Below are positions 8,810 through 17,545 of a stretch of 64,000 nt of DNA, piece after piece. The position numbers were made by a program, and so were the translations under genes. Position 1 is the stretch's first letter; every line of letters starts with the position of its first letter. The stretch lies in assembly GCF_040545875.1 (NCBI RefSeq), contig NZ_JBEPMR010000002.1; one strand, given 5' to 3'. The notes under the pieces were generated by a model. The model ran no database searches. It saw only the letters and a program-made list of their open reading frames with translations, and was not told the origin of the DNA. This stretch comes from Faecalicatena_A orotica. Lineage in GTDB: Bacteria; Bacillota; Clostridia; Lachnospirales; Lachnospiraceae.

Positions 8810-10096
8810 ATGAGGATTGCAATGTTGACGAATAATTATAAACCATTTGTAGGCGGCGTGCCGATCTCGGTAGAGAGGCAGGCAAAGGAACTGGCAAAGC
8901 TCGGACATCAGGTGATGGTTTTTGCCCCTGAATATAAGGAGTTACCGCAGGATTGTGACGAGTACAGTGAGGAACACGTTATCCGGTACCGGACCAGCAG
9001 GCGGAAGATGGATAACGGAATGGTATATCCGCGTATGATAAGCAGAGAGATTCTCGAAGCATTTGAAACAGAGAAATTTGACTGCATCCATGTGCACCAC
9101 CCGATGTATGTAGGACCGATGGCCCTGTACCTTGGAAAAAGATATAATCTCCCGGTAATCTATACCTACCATACGAAGTACGAAGATTATCTGCATTATA
9201 TACGTCTTTTTGAAAATGTGGAGGAAAGAAGCGCTGCAAGGCAAAATGTTTACAGGTTCGGAAAGGAAAAGCTAGTACCCGGATATATGAAATGGTTTAC
9301 GAATCAGTGTGACCTGATACTTGCGCCGACGGCCAGCATGCAGGAGGCTATGAGAAAAGGCGGGACAAAGACTCCCACGGCTGTTTTCCCGACAGGGCTG
9401 GAAGATTCATTTTATATTAAAGATGAAGAGAAGTCGGCAGAACTGAGGGAAAAGTACCTTCAGGGAAGAAAGCATCTGTTTTGTTCGGTATCCCGTCTGG
9501 AGGCGGAAAAGAATCCGAAGTTCCTGTTAAGAGGAATTGCAAGGCTGAAAGAGAGAATGGACGAATCTTTCAGGCTGCTTCTTATCGGCGAAGGAAGCAT
9601 GAGGGACGAGTTAGAAGAAATGGCGGCAGAACTTGGTATTTCTGAAGAAGTTGTATTTGTCGGGAATGTAGAAAATACAGAAATGAAGCATTATCTGAAT
9701 GCATGTGAATTATTCCTTTTTGCATCAAAATCAGAGACACAGGGAATCGTATTGGCAGAGGCTTTTGCAGCCGGGAATCCGGTAGTCGCGGTTAAGGCAA
9801 CCGGTGTGGAAGATATCGTGGCAGATGGGAAGAACGGTTATATGACGAATGAAGATATTGAAGAATGGACGGGAAAAGTTCTAGAAGCGCTGAATGAAGA
9901 ACGGTATCAGAAATTAAAACAGCAGGCAGAGATAACAGCAGCCGGTTTCCGCTCATCCAGTCTGGCAGTATATGAGGAACTGCTTTACACACAGTGTATC
10001 AATCAGAGAAAAGAAGAGGGAAGAGAATATGAGAATGAGGCAAATTGGGCAGGAAATCTTAGTGCATCTATTTACAGGTTATTTAAAGCTTCTTGA
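8810..10096 (+). CDS. Glycosyltransferase family 4, glycolipid type
   Basis: A 428-residue GT-B fold glycosyltransferase. The N-terminal acceptor domain begins TNNYKPFVGGV, the glycine-rich loop of GT4 enzymes, and contains HVHHPMY and TYHTKYEDY. The C-terminal donor domain has EAEKNP, and the E-x7-E motif (SETQGIVLAEAFAAGNPVV). These features recall 1,2-diacylglycerol 3-glucosyltransferases, and the neighbouring lipid genes support a glycolipid product. AAAGGAGGAG lies eight bases before the start. The end overlaps the next gene by 68 bases. Confidence 0.85.
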   Translation: MRIAMLTNNYKPFVGGVPISVERQAKELAKLGHQVMVFAPEYKELPQDCDEYSEEHVIRYRTSRRKMDNGMVYPRMISREILEAFETEKFDCIHVHHPMYVGPMALYLGKRYNLPVIYTYHTKYEDYLHYIRLFENVEERSAARQNVYRFGKEKLVPGYMKWFTNQCDLILAPTASMQEAMRKGGTKTPTAVFPTGLEDSFYIKDEEKSAELREKYLQGRKHLFCSVSRLEAEKNPKFLLRGIARLKERMDESFRLLLIGEGSMRDELEEMAAELGISEEVVFVGNVENTEMKHYLNACELFLFASKSETQGIVLAEAFAAGNPVVAVKATGVEDIVADGKNGYMTNEDIEEWTGKVLEALNEERYQKLKQQAEITAAGFRSSSLAVYEELLYTQCINQRKEEGREYENEANWAGNLSASIYRLFKAS

Positions 10097-10658
10097 AAAA
10101 ACGGTAAACGTACAGTGGGCCGAAAATTCCATGTGCGGAGGCAGCCAGATATTCGGTTTCTGGCATGAAGACAGTTTCTTTATGAATCTCGTGCTCGCGG
10201 AGCTGGCAAAGCAGACCAGCCCGGTAGATGTGATTGTGACCGCAGATACAAGGGGCGATTATATAGAAAAGATGATAAAGCGCTGCGGCGGCAGTGCACT
10301 CAGGGTTCCGGACGGCTTCGCAAGTTTCGGTGCATTGAAAGGAATTTTACAGAATGCTTATGAAAGGACACGTTCCATTGCAGTTGCACTGGACGGACCG
10401 CTGGGACCAAGACATGAGCCGAAGAAACTGGCATTCTACTTGTCAGAGCAGGCACAGGAGGATTTTGTCGGCATATCCGTTTCTTATTCCTCCAAGCTGC
10501 GTCTGGGCTGGAGATGGGATAAATACGTGATACCGCTTCCGTTTTCTACCGTAACAGTAGCTGCCCATAACTATGGAGAAGTTGATAAAAAGCATATTCC
10601 AGAGCTTCCTACAAGTGCAAATGCACCAGAATGTGGTATACTGGTAAAAGAAATCTAA
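10029..10658 (+). CDS. DUF374 family protein, acyltransferase-like
   Basis: A 209-residue protein of the DUF374 family. Diagnostic features are FWHEDSFF near the N-terminus and LDGPLGPRHEPK, matching the family pattern DGPxGPxxxxK. DUF374 is related to lysophospholipid acyltransferases and is often found with lipid-modifying genes. The start at 10029 was preferred to one at 9972 because GAGGGAAGAG lies just upstream; the gene overlaps the glycosyltransferase gene. Its acyl donor and acceptor are unknown. Confidence 0.75.
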   Translation: MRMRQIGQEILVHLFTGYLKLLEKTVNVQWAENSMCGGSQIFGFWHEDSFFMNLVLAELAKQTSPVDVIVTADTRGDYIEKMIKRCGGSALRVPDGFASFGALKGILQNAYERTRSIAVALDGPLGPRHEPKKLAFYLSEQAQEDFVGISVSYSSKLRLGWRWDKYVIPLPFSTVTVAAHNYGEVDKKHIPELPTSANAPECGILVKEI

Positions 10659-10681
10659 GCAAAGGGGTCAGACCCCTCTGC
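10659..10681. repeat. GGGGTC-A-GACCCC palindrome, copy 1
   Basis: A near-perfect palindrome of 23 bases immediately after the DUF374 stop codon, with one A/C mismatch in the outer stem. A very similar element lies at 13690-13714. The two flank the two-component gene pair. No T tract follows, so it is not a standard terminator. Confidence 0.7.
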
Positions 10682-10696
10682 AGACATCATTGAATT

Positions 10697-10714
10697 GCTG
10701 AAAGTACTTTCAGC
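10697..10714. promoter_or_regulatory. Perfect 18-bp palindrome GCTGAAAGTACTTTCAGC
   Basis: A perfect palindrome located 37 bases before the response regulator start. It resembles an operator more than a terminator, as it has no loop. The core TGAAAGTACTTTCA differs at one base from a site at 53287-53300. The binding protein is unknown. Confidence 0.5.
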
Positions 10715-10750
10715 ATAAATACTCATTTAATATATACCAGGGAGGAAGAG

Positions 10751-11449
10751 ATGGAAACAAATCATATTTTAATTGTAGAAGACGACAAAGAGATCAGAGA
10801 AGGTGTACAGATTTACCTGCAGAGCCAGGGATATCAGGTGTTTCAGGCGGCAGATGGTGTGGAAGGACTTGAAGTGATGGAGAGGGAAGAAATCCATCTT
10901 GCTATTGTAGATGTTATGATGCCGAGAATGGATGGAATCCGCATGACGATGAAACTGCGGGAGAAGTACGATTTCCCGGTGATTATGCTTTCCGCAAAAT
11001 CAGAAGAAGTAGATAAGATTATGGGATTGAATATTGGCGCCGACGATTATGTGACGAAGCCTTTTACGCCGATGGAGCTTATGGCCAGAGTAAATTCACA
11101 GCTTCGGCGTTACAGGCGGTTTATGGAAAAACTGGAACCGAAGGAAAATGTGCATGTGATCGGCGGGCTTGAGATAAACGAAGATACGGTGGAGGTTTCG
11201 GTGGATGGGAATCCGGTGAAAATGACTCCGATAGAATATAAGATTCTGCTGCTGCTTGCGAAGAATCCGGGGCGTGTATTTTCTGCCGAGGAGATTTATG
11301 AAAGAGTGTGGCAGGAGAAGGCGATCAGTACAGATACGATCATGGTGCATGTCAGGAACATCCGTGAGAAGATTGAAGTAGATCCAAAGAATCCAAAATA
11401 CTTGAAGGTGGTGTGGGGAGTTGGATACAAAATTGAAAAACAGTCATAG
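10751..11449 (+). CDS. OmpR-family response regulator
   Basis: A 232-residue two-domain regulator. The receiver has D11-D12, phospho-acceptor D54 (VDVMMPRMDG), a conserved T/S (MLSAKSE) and lysine in TKPFTP. The C-terminal winged helix has the usual LTPIEYKIL-like motif (MTPIEYKILLLL) and VWGVGYKIE at its end. It overlaps the kinase gene by 29 bases. Ribosome binding site GGGAGGAAG precedes the ATG. Confidence 0.95.
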   Translation: METNHILIVEDDKEIREGVQIYLQSQGYQVFQAADGVEGLEVMEREEIHLAIVDVMMPRMDGIRMTMKLREKYDFPVIMLSAKSEEVDKIMGLNIGADDYVTKPFTPMELMARVNSQLRRYRRFMEKLEPKENVHVIGGLEINEDTVEVSVDGNPVKMTPIEYKILLLLAKNPGRVFSAEEIYERVWQEKAISTDTIMVHVRNIREKIEVDPKNPKYLKVVWGVGYKIEKQS

Positions 11450-13670
11450 GCTGGCAGTCATACTGGCAGTGGTTGTACTGCTCATCTGTTCTCTGGGGAT
11501 GATTGCGGCATACCCTGTTTTTTCGGATCAGATGCAGGACGGACTGGACGGGAATGATGCCAATCTGGATTCTCTCAGGAATATGTCAGTAGCGCTGATC
11601 GAAGGGAACTATATTTTATACAACGAAGTAAATGAAGAAACGGACAAAGCATATATACTGCAGGAGTACGGGGGAGACCAATTCGATCTCCTGCGCAAAT
11701 ACATGGATTATGAAATCTTTGACTGGAGTGGTGATGCACTGCTGGATAAGAACAGCGGTGATGTGATAGCCGATCTGGGAAAAAGGAATAATACCCCGTA
11801 TGCGTTCAGGGCAGCATTTACTTTCGATGAAGACGGTGAACTGACAGATATCGAAGTTGGCGGGAACCAGTTGAATGCCCGCTCACAGTATGAGGTGGAA
11901 CAATATCTTTTGGAGTCACAGACGGATGCGAATGAATGGCAGTCGATTTCAGAACCATCCACAGTACAGGTGATTTATGGTTTTACAGAAGAGAATCTGA
12001 ATGCCTATTTAAATGATAATGAATTTACCCAGGAATATCACATCTATGATTTAAATGGGAATATCACTTATAACGGCTTTATTACAGCATTTGTTGTTCT
12101 TCTTGCATTCACAGCGGTATTCCTGACTGTGAAAGAGAGCTTTGCATTTGGCAGGGGGAAGATAAACAATGTACCTTTTGAAATTGTACTGTGCGTAATG
12201 GGATTTGTAACTGGCAGCGGATATCTGATGTCAAAATTAGTGTGGCTTACAATCAGCAGCCAGCTCCCTTTGATATCATCCAATGCCGGATATCCCGCAA
12301 AGGATATTCTGTCATTTGTGATAAATGCGGCGGCATGGCTGCTCGTATACGGTATTGTTTTCTGGTGTTTTGTCTGTCTAAGTTCTATATTTACAATGAA
12401 AAAGGAGTATTGGATGCAGAGGACATTATGTGCGAGAGTGATACGCTGGTCGAAAAGAGGTGGAGACGCGTATGGTAAAAAAGTAAAGGATGGAGCAGAC
12501 AGTCTCTGGAGCAGGGGAAAAGCGTTTTTCAAAAAACAGTATAACGCGCTGATACATCTGGATTTCCAGGACCGGACCAACCGCACGATTTTAAAGATTG
12601 TACTGATAAACTTTGCAGTTCTGATTGTTGTTTGTGCACTCTGGTATTATGGAATGGTGGCACTGGTTATTTATTCCATCGTCCTGTTTTTATTCCTGAG
12701 GAAGTATTTCCACGATACCCAGAAGAAGTATAAGCTGCTATTGCGGGCGACGAACCAGCTGGCAGAAGGGGATCTGGATACACCGATCGAGGGCGACATG
12801 GGAATCTTCAACCCGATCGAGGAGGAACTGAAAAAGATTCAGAATGGCTTTAAAAAGGCGGTGGAGGAAGAAGTAAAGAGTGAACGTATGAAGACAGAAC
12901 TTATCACAAATGTCTCTCATGATTTAAAGACTCCGCTGACAGCGATTATCACCTATACGGATTTGCTGAAGAATGAGAAGAATGAAGATAAGAGAAAGGA
13001 GTATATCGAAGTATTAGACAGAAAATCCCTGAGGCTGAAGGTCCTGATCGAAGATTTATTCGAGATCAGCAAGGCAGCCAGCAAGAATGTCGCCATGAAC
13101 TTTATGGATGTAGACATCGTGGGCTTGCTTAAACAGGTAGGTTTAGAGTATGATAATAAGATAAAAGAATCAAATCTGGATTTCAGATGGAAACTGCCTG
13201 AACACAAGATCGTACTCTGGCTGGACAGCCAGAAGACCTATCGGATTTTTGAAAATATGATCGTAAACATTACCAAATATGCAATGCCGCATACACGGGT
13301 ATACATCGATATGCAGGAGACAGACCAGGAGGTACACATCTCCATGAAGAATATTTCAGCCACAGAACTGAACTTCAATACAGAAGAGATTACCGACAGG
13401 TTTGTCCGCGGAGACTCCTCAAGAAATACCGAGGGCTCAGGACTCGGGCTTGCGATCGCAAAGAGCTTTACAGAGCTGCAGTATGGCACACTGAAGATAT
13501 CCACTGAGGCCGATTTATTCAAGGCGGATATCATATTTCCGAAGCGGGAGAAGCCTCCTGAGGAAAAAGTGGAGGAGCAGATACAGATCACCGCAGATAC
13601 CATGTTCGGCCAGAATGCGGAAAAAGAAGATGATGGCTGTAAATACAGGAGCGTGAGGTCAGATACTTAA
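11421..13670 (+). CDS. Large membrane sensor histidine kinase
   Basis: A kinase of up to 749 residues and partner of the OmpR regulator. The N-terminal helix is followed by an extracellular domain of about 180 residues, then a group of four or more transmembrane helices (roughly residues 215-320 and 385-420), a HAMP-like linker, a HisKA domain with H500 (NVSHDLKTPLTA), and HATPase motifs ending GSGLGLAIAKSF. No ATG is available near the beginning; TTG at 11421 or 11433 is the likely start, with GGGGAG upstream. The many helices resemble VanS-like or cell-envelope stress kinases of Lachnospiraceae. The signal is unknown. Confidence 0.88.
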   Translation: MDTKLKNSHRLAVILAVVVLLICSLGMIAAYPVFSDQMQDGLDGNDANLDSLRNMSVALIEGNYILYNEVNEETDKAYILQEYGGDQFDLLRKYMDYEIFDWSGDALLDKNSGDVIADLGKRNNTPYAFRAAFTFDEDGELTDIEVGGNQLNARSQYEVEQYLLESQTDANEWQSISEPSTVQVIYGFTEENLNAYLNDNEFTQEYHIYDLNGNITYNGFITAFVVLLAFTAVFLTVKESFAFGRGKINNVPFEIVLCVMGFVTGSGYLMSKLVWLTISSQLPLISSNAGYPAKDILSFVINAAAWLLVYGIVFWCFVCLSSIFTMKKEYWMQRTLCARVIRWSKRGGDAYGKKVKDGADSLWSRGKAFFKKQYNALIHLDFQDRTNRTILKIVLINFAVLIVVCALWYYGMVALVIYSIVLFLFLRKYFHDTQKKYKLLLRATNQLAEGDLDTPIEGDMGIFNPIEEELKKIQNGFKKAVEEEVKSERMKTELITNVSHDLKTPLTAIITYTDLLKNEKNEDKRKEYIEVLDRKSLRLKVLIEDLFEISKAASKNVAMNFMDVDIVGLLKQVGLEYDNKIKESNLDFRWKLPEHKIVLWLDSQKTYRIFENMIVNITKYAMPHTRVYIDMQETDQEVHISMKNISATELNFNTEEITDRFVRGDSSRNTEGSGLGLAIAKSFTELQYGTLKISTEADLFKADIIFPKREKPPEEKVEEQIQITADTMFGQNAEKEDDGCKYRSVRSDT

Positions 13671-13689
13671 GTGGAGGGGGAGACCCTTC

Positions 13690-13714
13690 CGCAAAGGGGT
13701 CTGACCCCTTTGCG
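13690..13714. repeat. GGGGTC-T-GACCCC palindrome, copy 2
   Basis: A perfect 12-bp inverted repeat around one central T, 20 bases after the kinase stop codon. It shares the core AAAGGGGTC-N-GACCCC with 10659-10681. Palindromes of this kind are common intergenic repeats; this copy also could act as an mRNA 3' hairpin. Confidence 0.7.
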
Positions 13715-13769
13715 TTCCGTTTTCAGAATTGTTTATCATGAAGTCAGGCTTTTATGGTTGGGAGGTAAA

Positions 13770-14726
13770 ATGGATAAAAATTATAAACAATTAAAACTAT
13801 GGCAGGGACTGGTCGTGCTGGCTTTTGCAGCATTGATCATTTTTGTTGTTTCGCCGAAGATGCTGGCGCCTTTCGGGTTATATGGAACGCTGCTTGCGGA
13901 GTGGCTTATGCTTGCCGGGGCGCTGCTGCTCGTTCTGGTATTCAGGGGAGATCCTAAACAGCTGTTTCCGGTGAAAAGGCCGTCTGCCGGCGGGATTTTG
14001 GGTACGGTTCTGATGTGGGTGGGAGCGCTTTTGATTGAAATGACATTAGTGCTGCTGCTGAGTATCTTCTTTCCGGAACGAATCCTGAATGTGAATATCG
14101 GGTTAAGTACCCAGATGATCAATGTTCCCTTTATAGCCGCATTTCTGATTGTTGCGGTTACTCCGGCCATCTGTGAGGAGGCCATATTCAGGGGCGTCTT
14201 TTTGCGGAGCATGAATCCGGAAAAACATAGATGGGCCGCAATCGTCGTCTGTGCAGCGGTATTCGGAATTTTCCACGGGGACCCGGTCCGGTTTGTGCCG
14301 ACAGCGATCGGTGGTGCAGTGATGGCCTATATTCTGTTGGAAAGTGAAAATATGGTCTATAATAGTATTTTTCACTTTATCAATAATCTTCTCCCAATCA
14401 TCCTGCTGTTTGGAATGAGCGGGGTATATGAGAAGCTGGGAGTGTGGGATTCCCAAGGTTCATTGAATATGGCGGCGGTGCAGGGCAGCTATACGTTTAT
14501 GCTGAGTGCGGGCCTCTATATGATGATGTGTGCTGCCGCGCCGTCGTGTCTGTACATAGGAAATTATCTTCTTCACAGCGGCAGGCCGGGATACCGGGAT
14601 AAACTTTTCCCGGGCGGAAAGCCCGGGATCGTTATTTTTCTCGTGGCCGCATCGGGAATGCTGTTTATCGGAGGTTTGGTGCTATTTTTGTTCGGCATGA
14701 TGCACATGCCTGTTACTTTGATTTAA
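13770..14726 (+). CDS. CPBP family intramembrane metalloprotease
   Basis: A 318-residue polytopic membrane protein of the CAAX protease/bacteriocin-processing (CPBP/Abi) family. Motif 1 is E136-E137-x3-R141 (CEEAIFRGVF), motif 2 includes H169 in FGIFHGD, and a later FHFINN supplies the remaining ligand. About eight hydrophobic helices are visible. The start at 13770 follows GGGAGG. Proteins of this family cleave prenylated or membrane-embedded substrates or give bacteriocin immunity; the role here is unknown. Confidence 0.87.
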   Translation: MDKNYKQLKLWQGLVVLAFAALIIFVVSPKMLAPFGLYGTLLAEWLMLAGALLLVLVFRGDPKQLFPVKRPSAGGILGTVLMWVGALLIEMTLVLLLSIFFPERILNVNIGLSTQMINVPFIAAFLIVAVTPAICEEAIFRGVFLRSMNPEKHRWAAIVVCAAVFGIFHGDPVRFVPTAIGGAVMAYILLESENMVYNSIFHFINNLLPIILLFGMSGVYEKLGVWDSQGSLNMAAVQGSYTFMLSAGLYMMMCAAAPSCLYIGNYLLHSGRPGYRDKLFPGGKPGIVIFLVAASGMLFIGGLVLFLFGMMHMPVTLI

Positions 14727-14749
14727 TCCGGCCTTTTGTTTTTGTGGAT

Positions 14750-15964
14750 TTACAGGTCTGGAAACATTTCTATGCTTCTTTTTAGAATCCCGTTCATATG
14801 AGCTATGGCAATCCCGTAGTTTGTGATCGGGATTTCCTGATCTCCGGCACATTTCAGACGGTATTTCATCTCGCGCTCGTTTAGGGTACAGCCGCCGCAA
14901 TGGATGATCATTCTGTATTTTGAAAGGTCCAGAGGAAACTCGGTCCCGCTCGTAAACTCAAAGTTTATTTCTTTTCCTGTATGTTTCTTTACAAGGAGGG
15001 GAAGTTTTACCGTGCCGATATCCTCGCATTGGCGGTGGTGAGTACAGCCTTCGGATATCAGGATTGTATCACCGTCCTGTAGTTCGTCCAGCGTGCCTGC
15101 GCCATGTACCACGGTTTCCAGATTTCCTTTATACCTTGCGAAGAGGATGGAAAATGATGTGAGAGGGACGTCTGCAGGGACTTCTCTGGAAACCTTTCCG
15201 AATGCCTGGCTGTCCGTTATGACAAGGGACGGTTTTTTCCCCAGACCGGCAAGCGTATCTTTCAGCTCGCTGTCCCTGACAACGATGGAAACGGCACCCG
15301 TATCCAGAATATCGCGTATCGTCTGCTGCTGCGGCAGAATCAGACGACCCTTAGGTGCGGATTTATCAATAGGAACCACGAGTACGATGAAATCTGACGG
15401 CCTGATCAGATCAGCCACGATCCGGTGCTGCTCGTCAGGAACAGGGGCCTGGCGCGCAATCAGTTCTTTTAGTTCATAGATGTTTTCCCCAGTGACTGTG
15501 CTTACGGCGATAAACTGGCCGGCGGCAATCTTGGCGGTGCCTGACAGACTGCCCAGCTGTTTTTCGGAAGACAAATCTGCCTTATTGCATACGACGACAT
15601 ACGGGATTTGCTTTTTCTGTATCCGCCCGAGGATTTTTTCATCTGCCGCAGTCATTCCGACGGATGCATCGATAACGAGTACGGCAATGTCTGTCTTGTT
15701 CAGTACCTGGTAGGCTTTCTGGATCCGCAGCAGGCCAAGTTCGCCTTCATCGTCCAGCCCGGGGGTGTCGATGATGACAACGGGGCCCAGAGGCAAAAGT
15801 TCCATCGCCTTAGTCACAGGGTCTGTTGTTGTGCCTTTGATGTCTGAGACGATTGCAAGATTCTGCCCGGTTATCGCGTTGATAATACTGGACTTTCCTG
15901 CGTTTCGCCTGCCAAATATTCCGATGTGGATCCGGTCGGATGAGGGTGTGGAATTTAAGCTCAT
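14750..15964 (-). CDS. hydF: [FeFe] hydrogenase maturation GTPase HydF
   Basis: A 404-residue scaffold protein on which the diiron precursor of the H-cluster is assembled before transfer to the hydrogenase. The N-terminal GTPase has a P-loop G18-S25 (GRRNAGKS), and DTPG at 66-69. The C-terminal iron-sulfur domain carries the three expected cysteines: C307 in CTHHRQCEDIG, then C356 and C359 in HCGGC. AAGGAGG precedes the ATG. It is the last gene of the maturation operon, 81 bases after hydG with a hairpin between. Confidence 0.96.
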   Translation of the reverse strand: MSLNSTPSSDRIHIGIFGRRNAGKSSIINAITGQNLAIVSDIKGTTTDPVTKAMELLPLGPVVIIDTPGLDDEGELGLLRIQKAYQVLNKTDIAVLVIDASVGMTAADEKILGRIQKKQIPYVVVCNKADLSSEKQLGSLSGTAKIAAGQFIAVSTVTGENIYELKELIARQAPVPDEQHRIVADLIRPSDFIVLVVPIDKSAPKGRLILPQQQTIRDILDTGAVSIVVRDSELKDTLAGLGKKPSLVITDSQAFGKVSREVPADVPLTSFSILFARYKGNLETVVHGAGTLDELQDGDTILISEGCTHHRQCEDIGTVKLPLLVKKHTGKEINFEFTSGTEFPLDLSKYRMIIHCGGCTLNEREMKYRLKCAGDQEIPITNYGIAIAHMNGILKRSIEMFPDL

Positions 15965-15997
15965 GTAAAACCTCCTTAAGTCTGTCTGAAAAATTTA

Positions 15998-16026
15998 GAA
16001 TCCAGAGTCGTTATGAATCTGGATTC
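15998..16026 (-). terminator. Intergenic hairpin between hydG and hydF
   Basis: A 9-bp perfect stem (GAATCCAGA/TCTGGATTC) with an 11-base loop. On the minus strand it is followed by TAAATTTTTC, a poor T tract. It may partly terminate after hydG and lower hydF expression, or act as an mRNA processing stem. Confidence 0.45.
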
Positions 16027-16045
16027 CAAAATTTATAACCATATG

Positions 16046-17467
16046 TTAAAATCTGAAATCCCTGCGGTTATCCTGTGCGATCAGGCGCAGGTTTTCCTCT
16101 ACTACCGCACGGGCTTTTTCATTAGGTACATTTAACACTTCTTTTTCGATCAGTTTGTCACCGATTGCCTTTGTTTCAGGAGATGCATAGTCCATCAGAT
16201 ATTCTTTTAATGTCATCAGTGCGTTAGGATGGCAGCAGTTCTGGATCTGGCCGCTCTTGCATAAAGACATGAAACGGTCACCGGTACGTCCCTCACGGTA
16301 GCATGCCGTACAAAAACTCGGTATGTAATCCATTTCCATCAGCCAGCGCACAACTTCATCCAGAGTTCGTTTGTCACTGACATCAAACTGTTCTGATTTT
16401 TCATCGTCCGGTTCCGGCTCGCAGTAACCGCCTACACTTGTGCGGGACCCGCCGCTGACCTGGGAAATCCCGAGGTGGAGTACACGCTCACGGCATTTCT
16501 GGCTTTCTCTTGTAGAAATGATCATGCCGGTGTAAGGCACGGCAATCCGGATACAGGCTACGATCTTGGCAAACGTATCATCATCGATCCCGTTGTCAAA
16601 TGCATCGGCGTCGATATCATCTGCATGGCGCAGTCGGGGAACGCTGATTGTATGAGGCCCGACTCCGAAAGCAGCTTCCAGATGCTCGGCGTGCATCAGA
16701 AGTCCTGCAAATTCGTAGCGGTACTTATCCAGCCCGAACAGTACGCCAACACCAACATCATCGATGCCGCCCTCCATAGCGCGGTCCATAGCCTCTGTGT
16801 GATAATCATAGTCGTGCTTCGGCCCGGTCGGATGAAGCTGAAGATAGCTCTCCTTGTGATATGTCTCCTGAAACAGGATGTAAGTTCCGATTCCGGCTTC
16901 TTTCAGCAGGCGGTAATTATCGACAGTCGTTGCCGCAATATTAATATTGACACGGCGGATTGCCCCGTTTTTATGCTTGATACTGTAAATAGTCTTGATT
17001 GATTCCAGATAATAATCCATCGTATTGCGGACCGGGTCTTCACCCGCTTCCAGTGCGAGACGCTTGTGCCCCATATCCTGCAGCGCGATAACCTCGCGGC
17101 GGATTTCATCCTGCGAAAGCTGTTTTCTGGCAATGTGTTTGTTCTTACTGTGATACGGGCAGTATGTACATCCATTGATGCAGTAATTGGAGAGGTAAAG
17201 AGGGGCAAACATAACGATTCTGTTGCCATAGAAATCTTTTTTGATCTGCTCCGCCAGCTTAAAGATTTCCTCGTTCTTTTCCGGAATCTGACAGGCTAAA
17301 AGAACAGAAGCCTCCCTGTGCGTAAGTCCCTTTCTCTTTTTTGCCTTCTCGATCAGGGCATCGATTAATTCCACATTGTCTTTGTTTTCGTCTGCGTAAG
17401 CAAGTGTTTCTTCGATTTCCTCATGGTTAATAAAATCGTCCGCATGTTTTGAGTTTACATCATACAT
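16046..17467 (-). CDS. hydG: [FeFe] hydrogenase radical SAM maturase HydG
   Basis: A 473-residue radical SAM enzyme that cleaves tyrosine to give the CO and cyanide ligands of the H-cluster. The radical SAM cluster cysteines are C96, C100 and C103 (YCINGCTYC). The C-terminal auxiliary cluster cysteines are C386, C389 and C412. These positions match the numbering I recall for Clostridium acetobutylicum HydG, so the protein is full length and intact. GGAGG lies eight bases before the ATG. It lies between hydE and hydF. Confidence 0.97.
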   Translation of the reverse strand: MYDVNSKHADDFINHEEIEETLAYADENKDNVELIDALIEKAKKRKGLTHREASVLLACQIPEKNEEIFKLAEQIKKDFYGNRIVMFAPLYLSNYCINGCTYCPYHSKNKHIARKQLSQDEIRREVIALQDMGHKRLALEAGEDPVRNTMDYYLESIKTIYSIKHKNGAIRRVNINIAATTVDNYRLLKEAGIGTYILFQETYHKESYLQLHPTGPKHDYDYHTEAMDRAMEGGIDDVGVGVLFGLDKYRYEFAGLLMHAEHLEAAFGVGPHTISVPRLRHADDIDADAFDNGIDDDTFAKIVACIRIAVPYTGMIISTRESQKCRERVLHLGISQVSGGSRTSVGGYCEPEPDDEKSEQFDVSDKRTLDEVVRWLMEMDYIPSFCTACYREGRTGDRFMSLCKSGQIQNCCHPNALMTLKEYLMDYASPETKAIGDKLIEKEVLNVPNEKARAVVEENLRLIAQDNRRDFRF

Positions 17468-17545
17468 ATTTTGTTACCTCCATCTTTCATTGAAAATTGT
17501 ATTAGGGTTCAAATATTTTTTAAAAGCTGTCATATATCGTTACAC

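Noticed and set aside
10697..10714. Palindrome as a classical CcpA catabolite-response element
   Set aside because: The centre is TA rather than the usual CG, so the consensus is not met.
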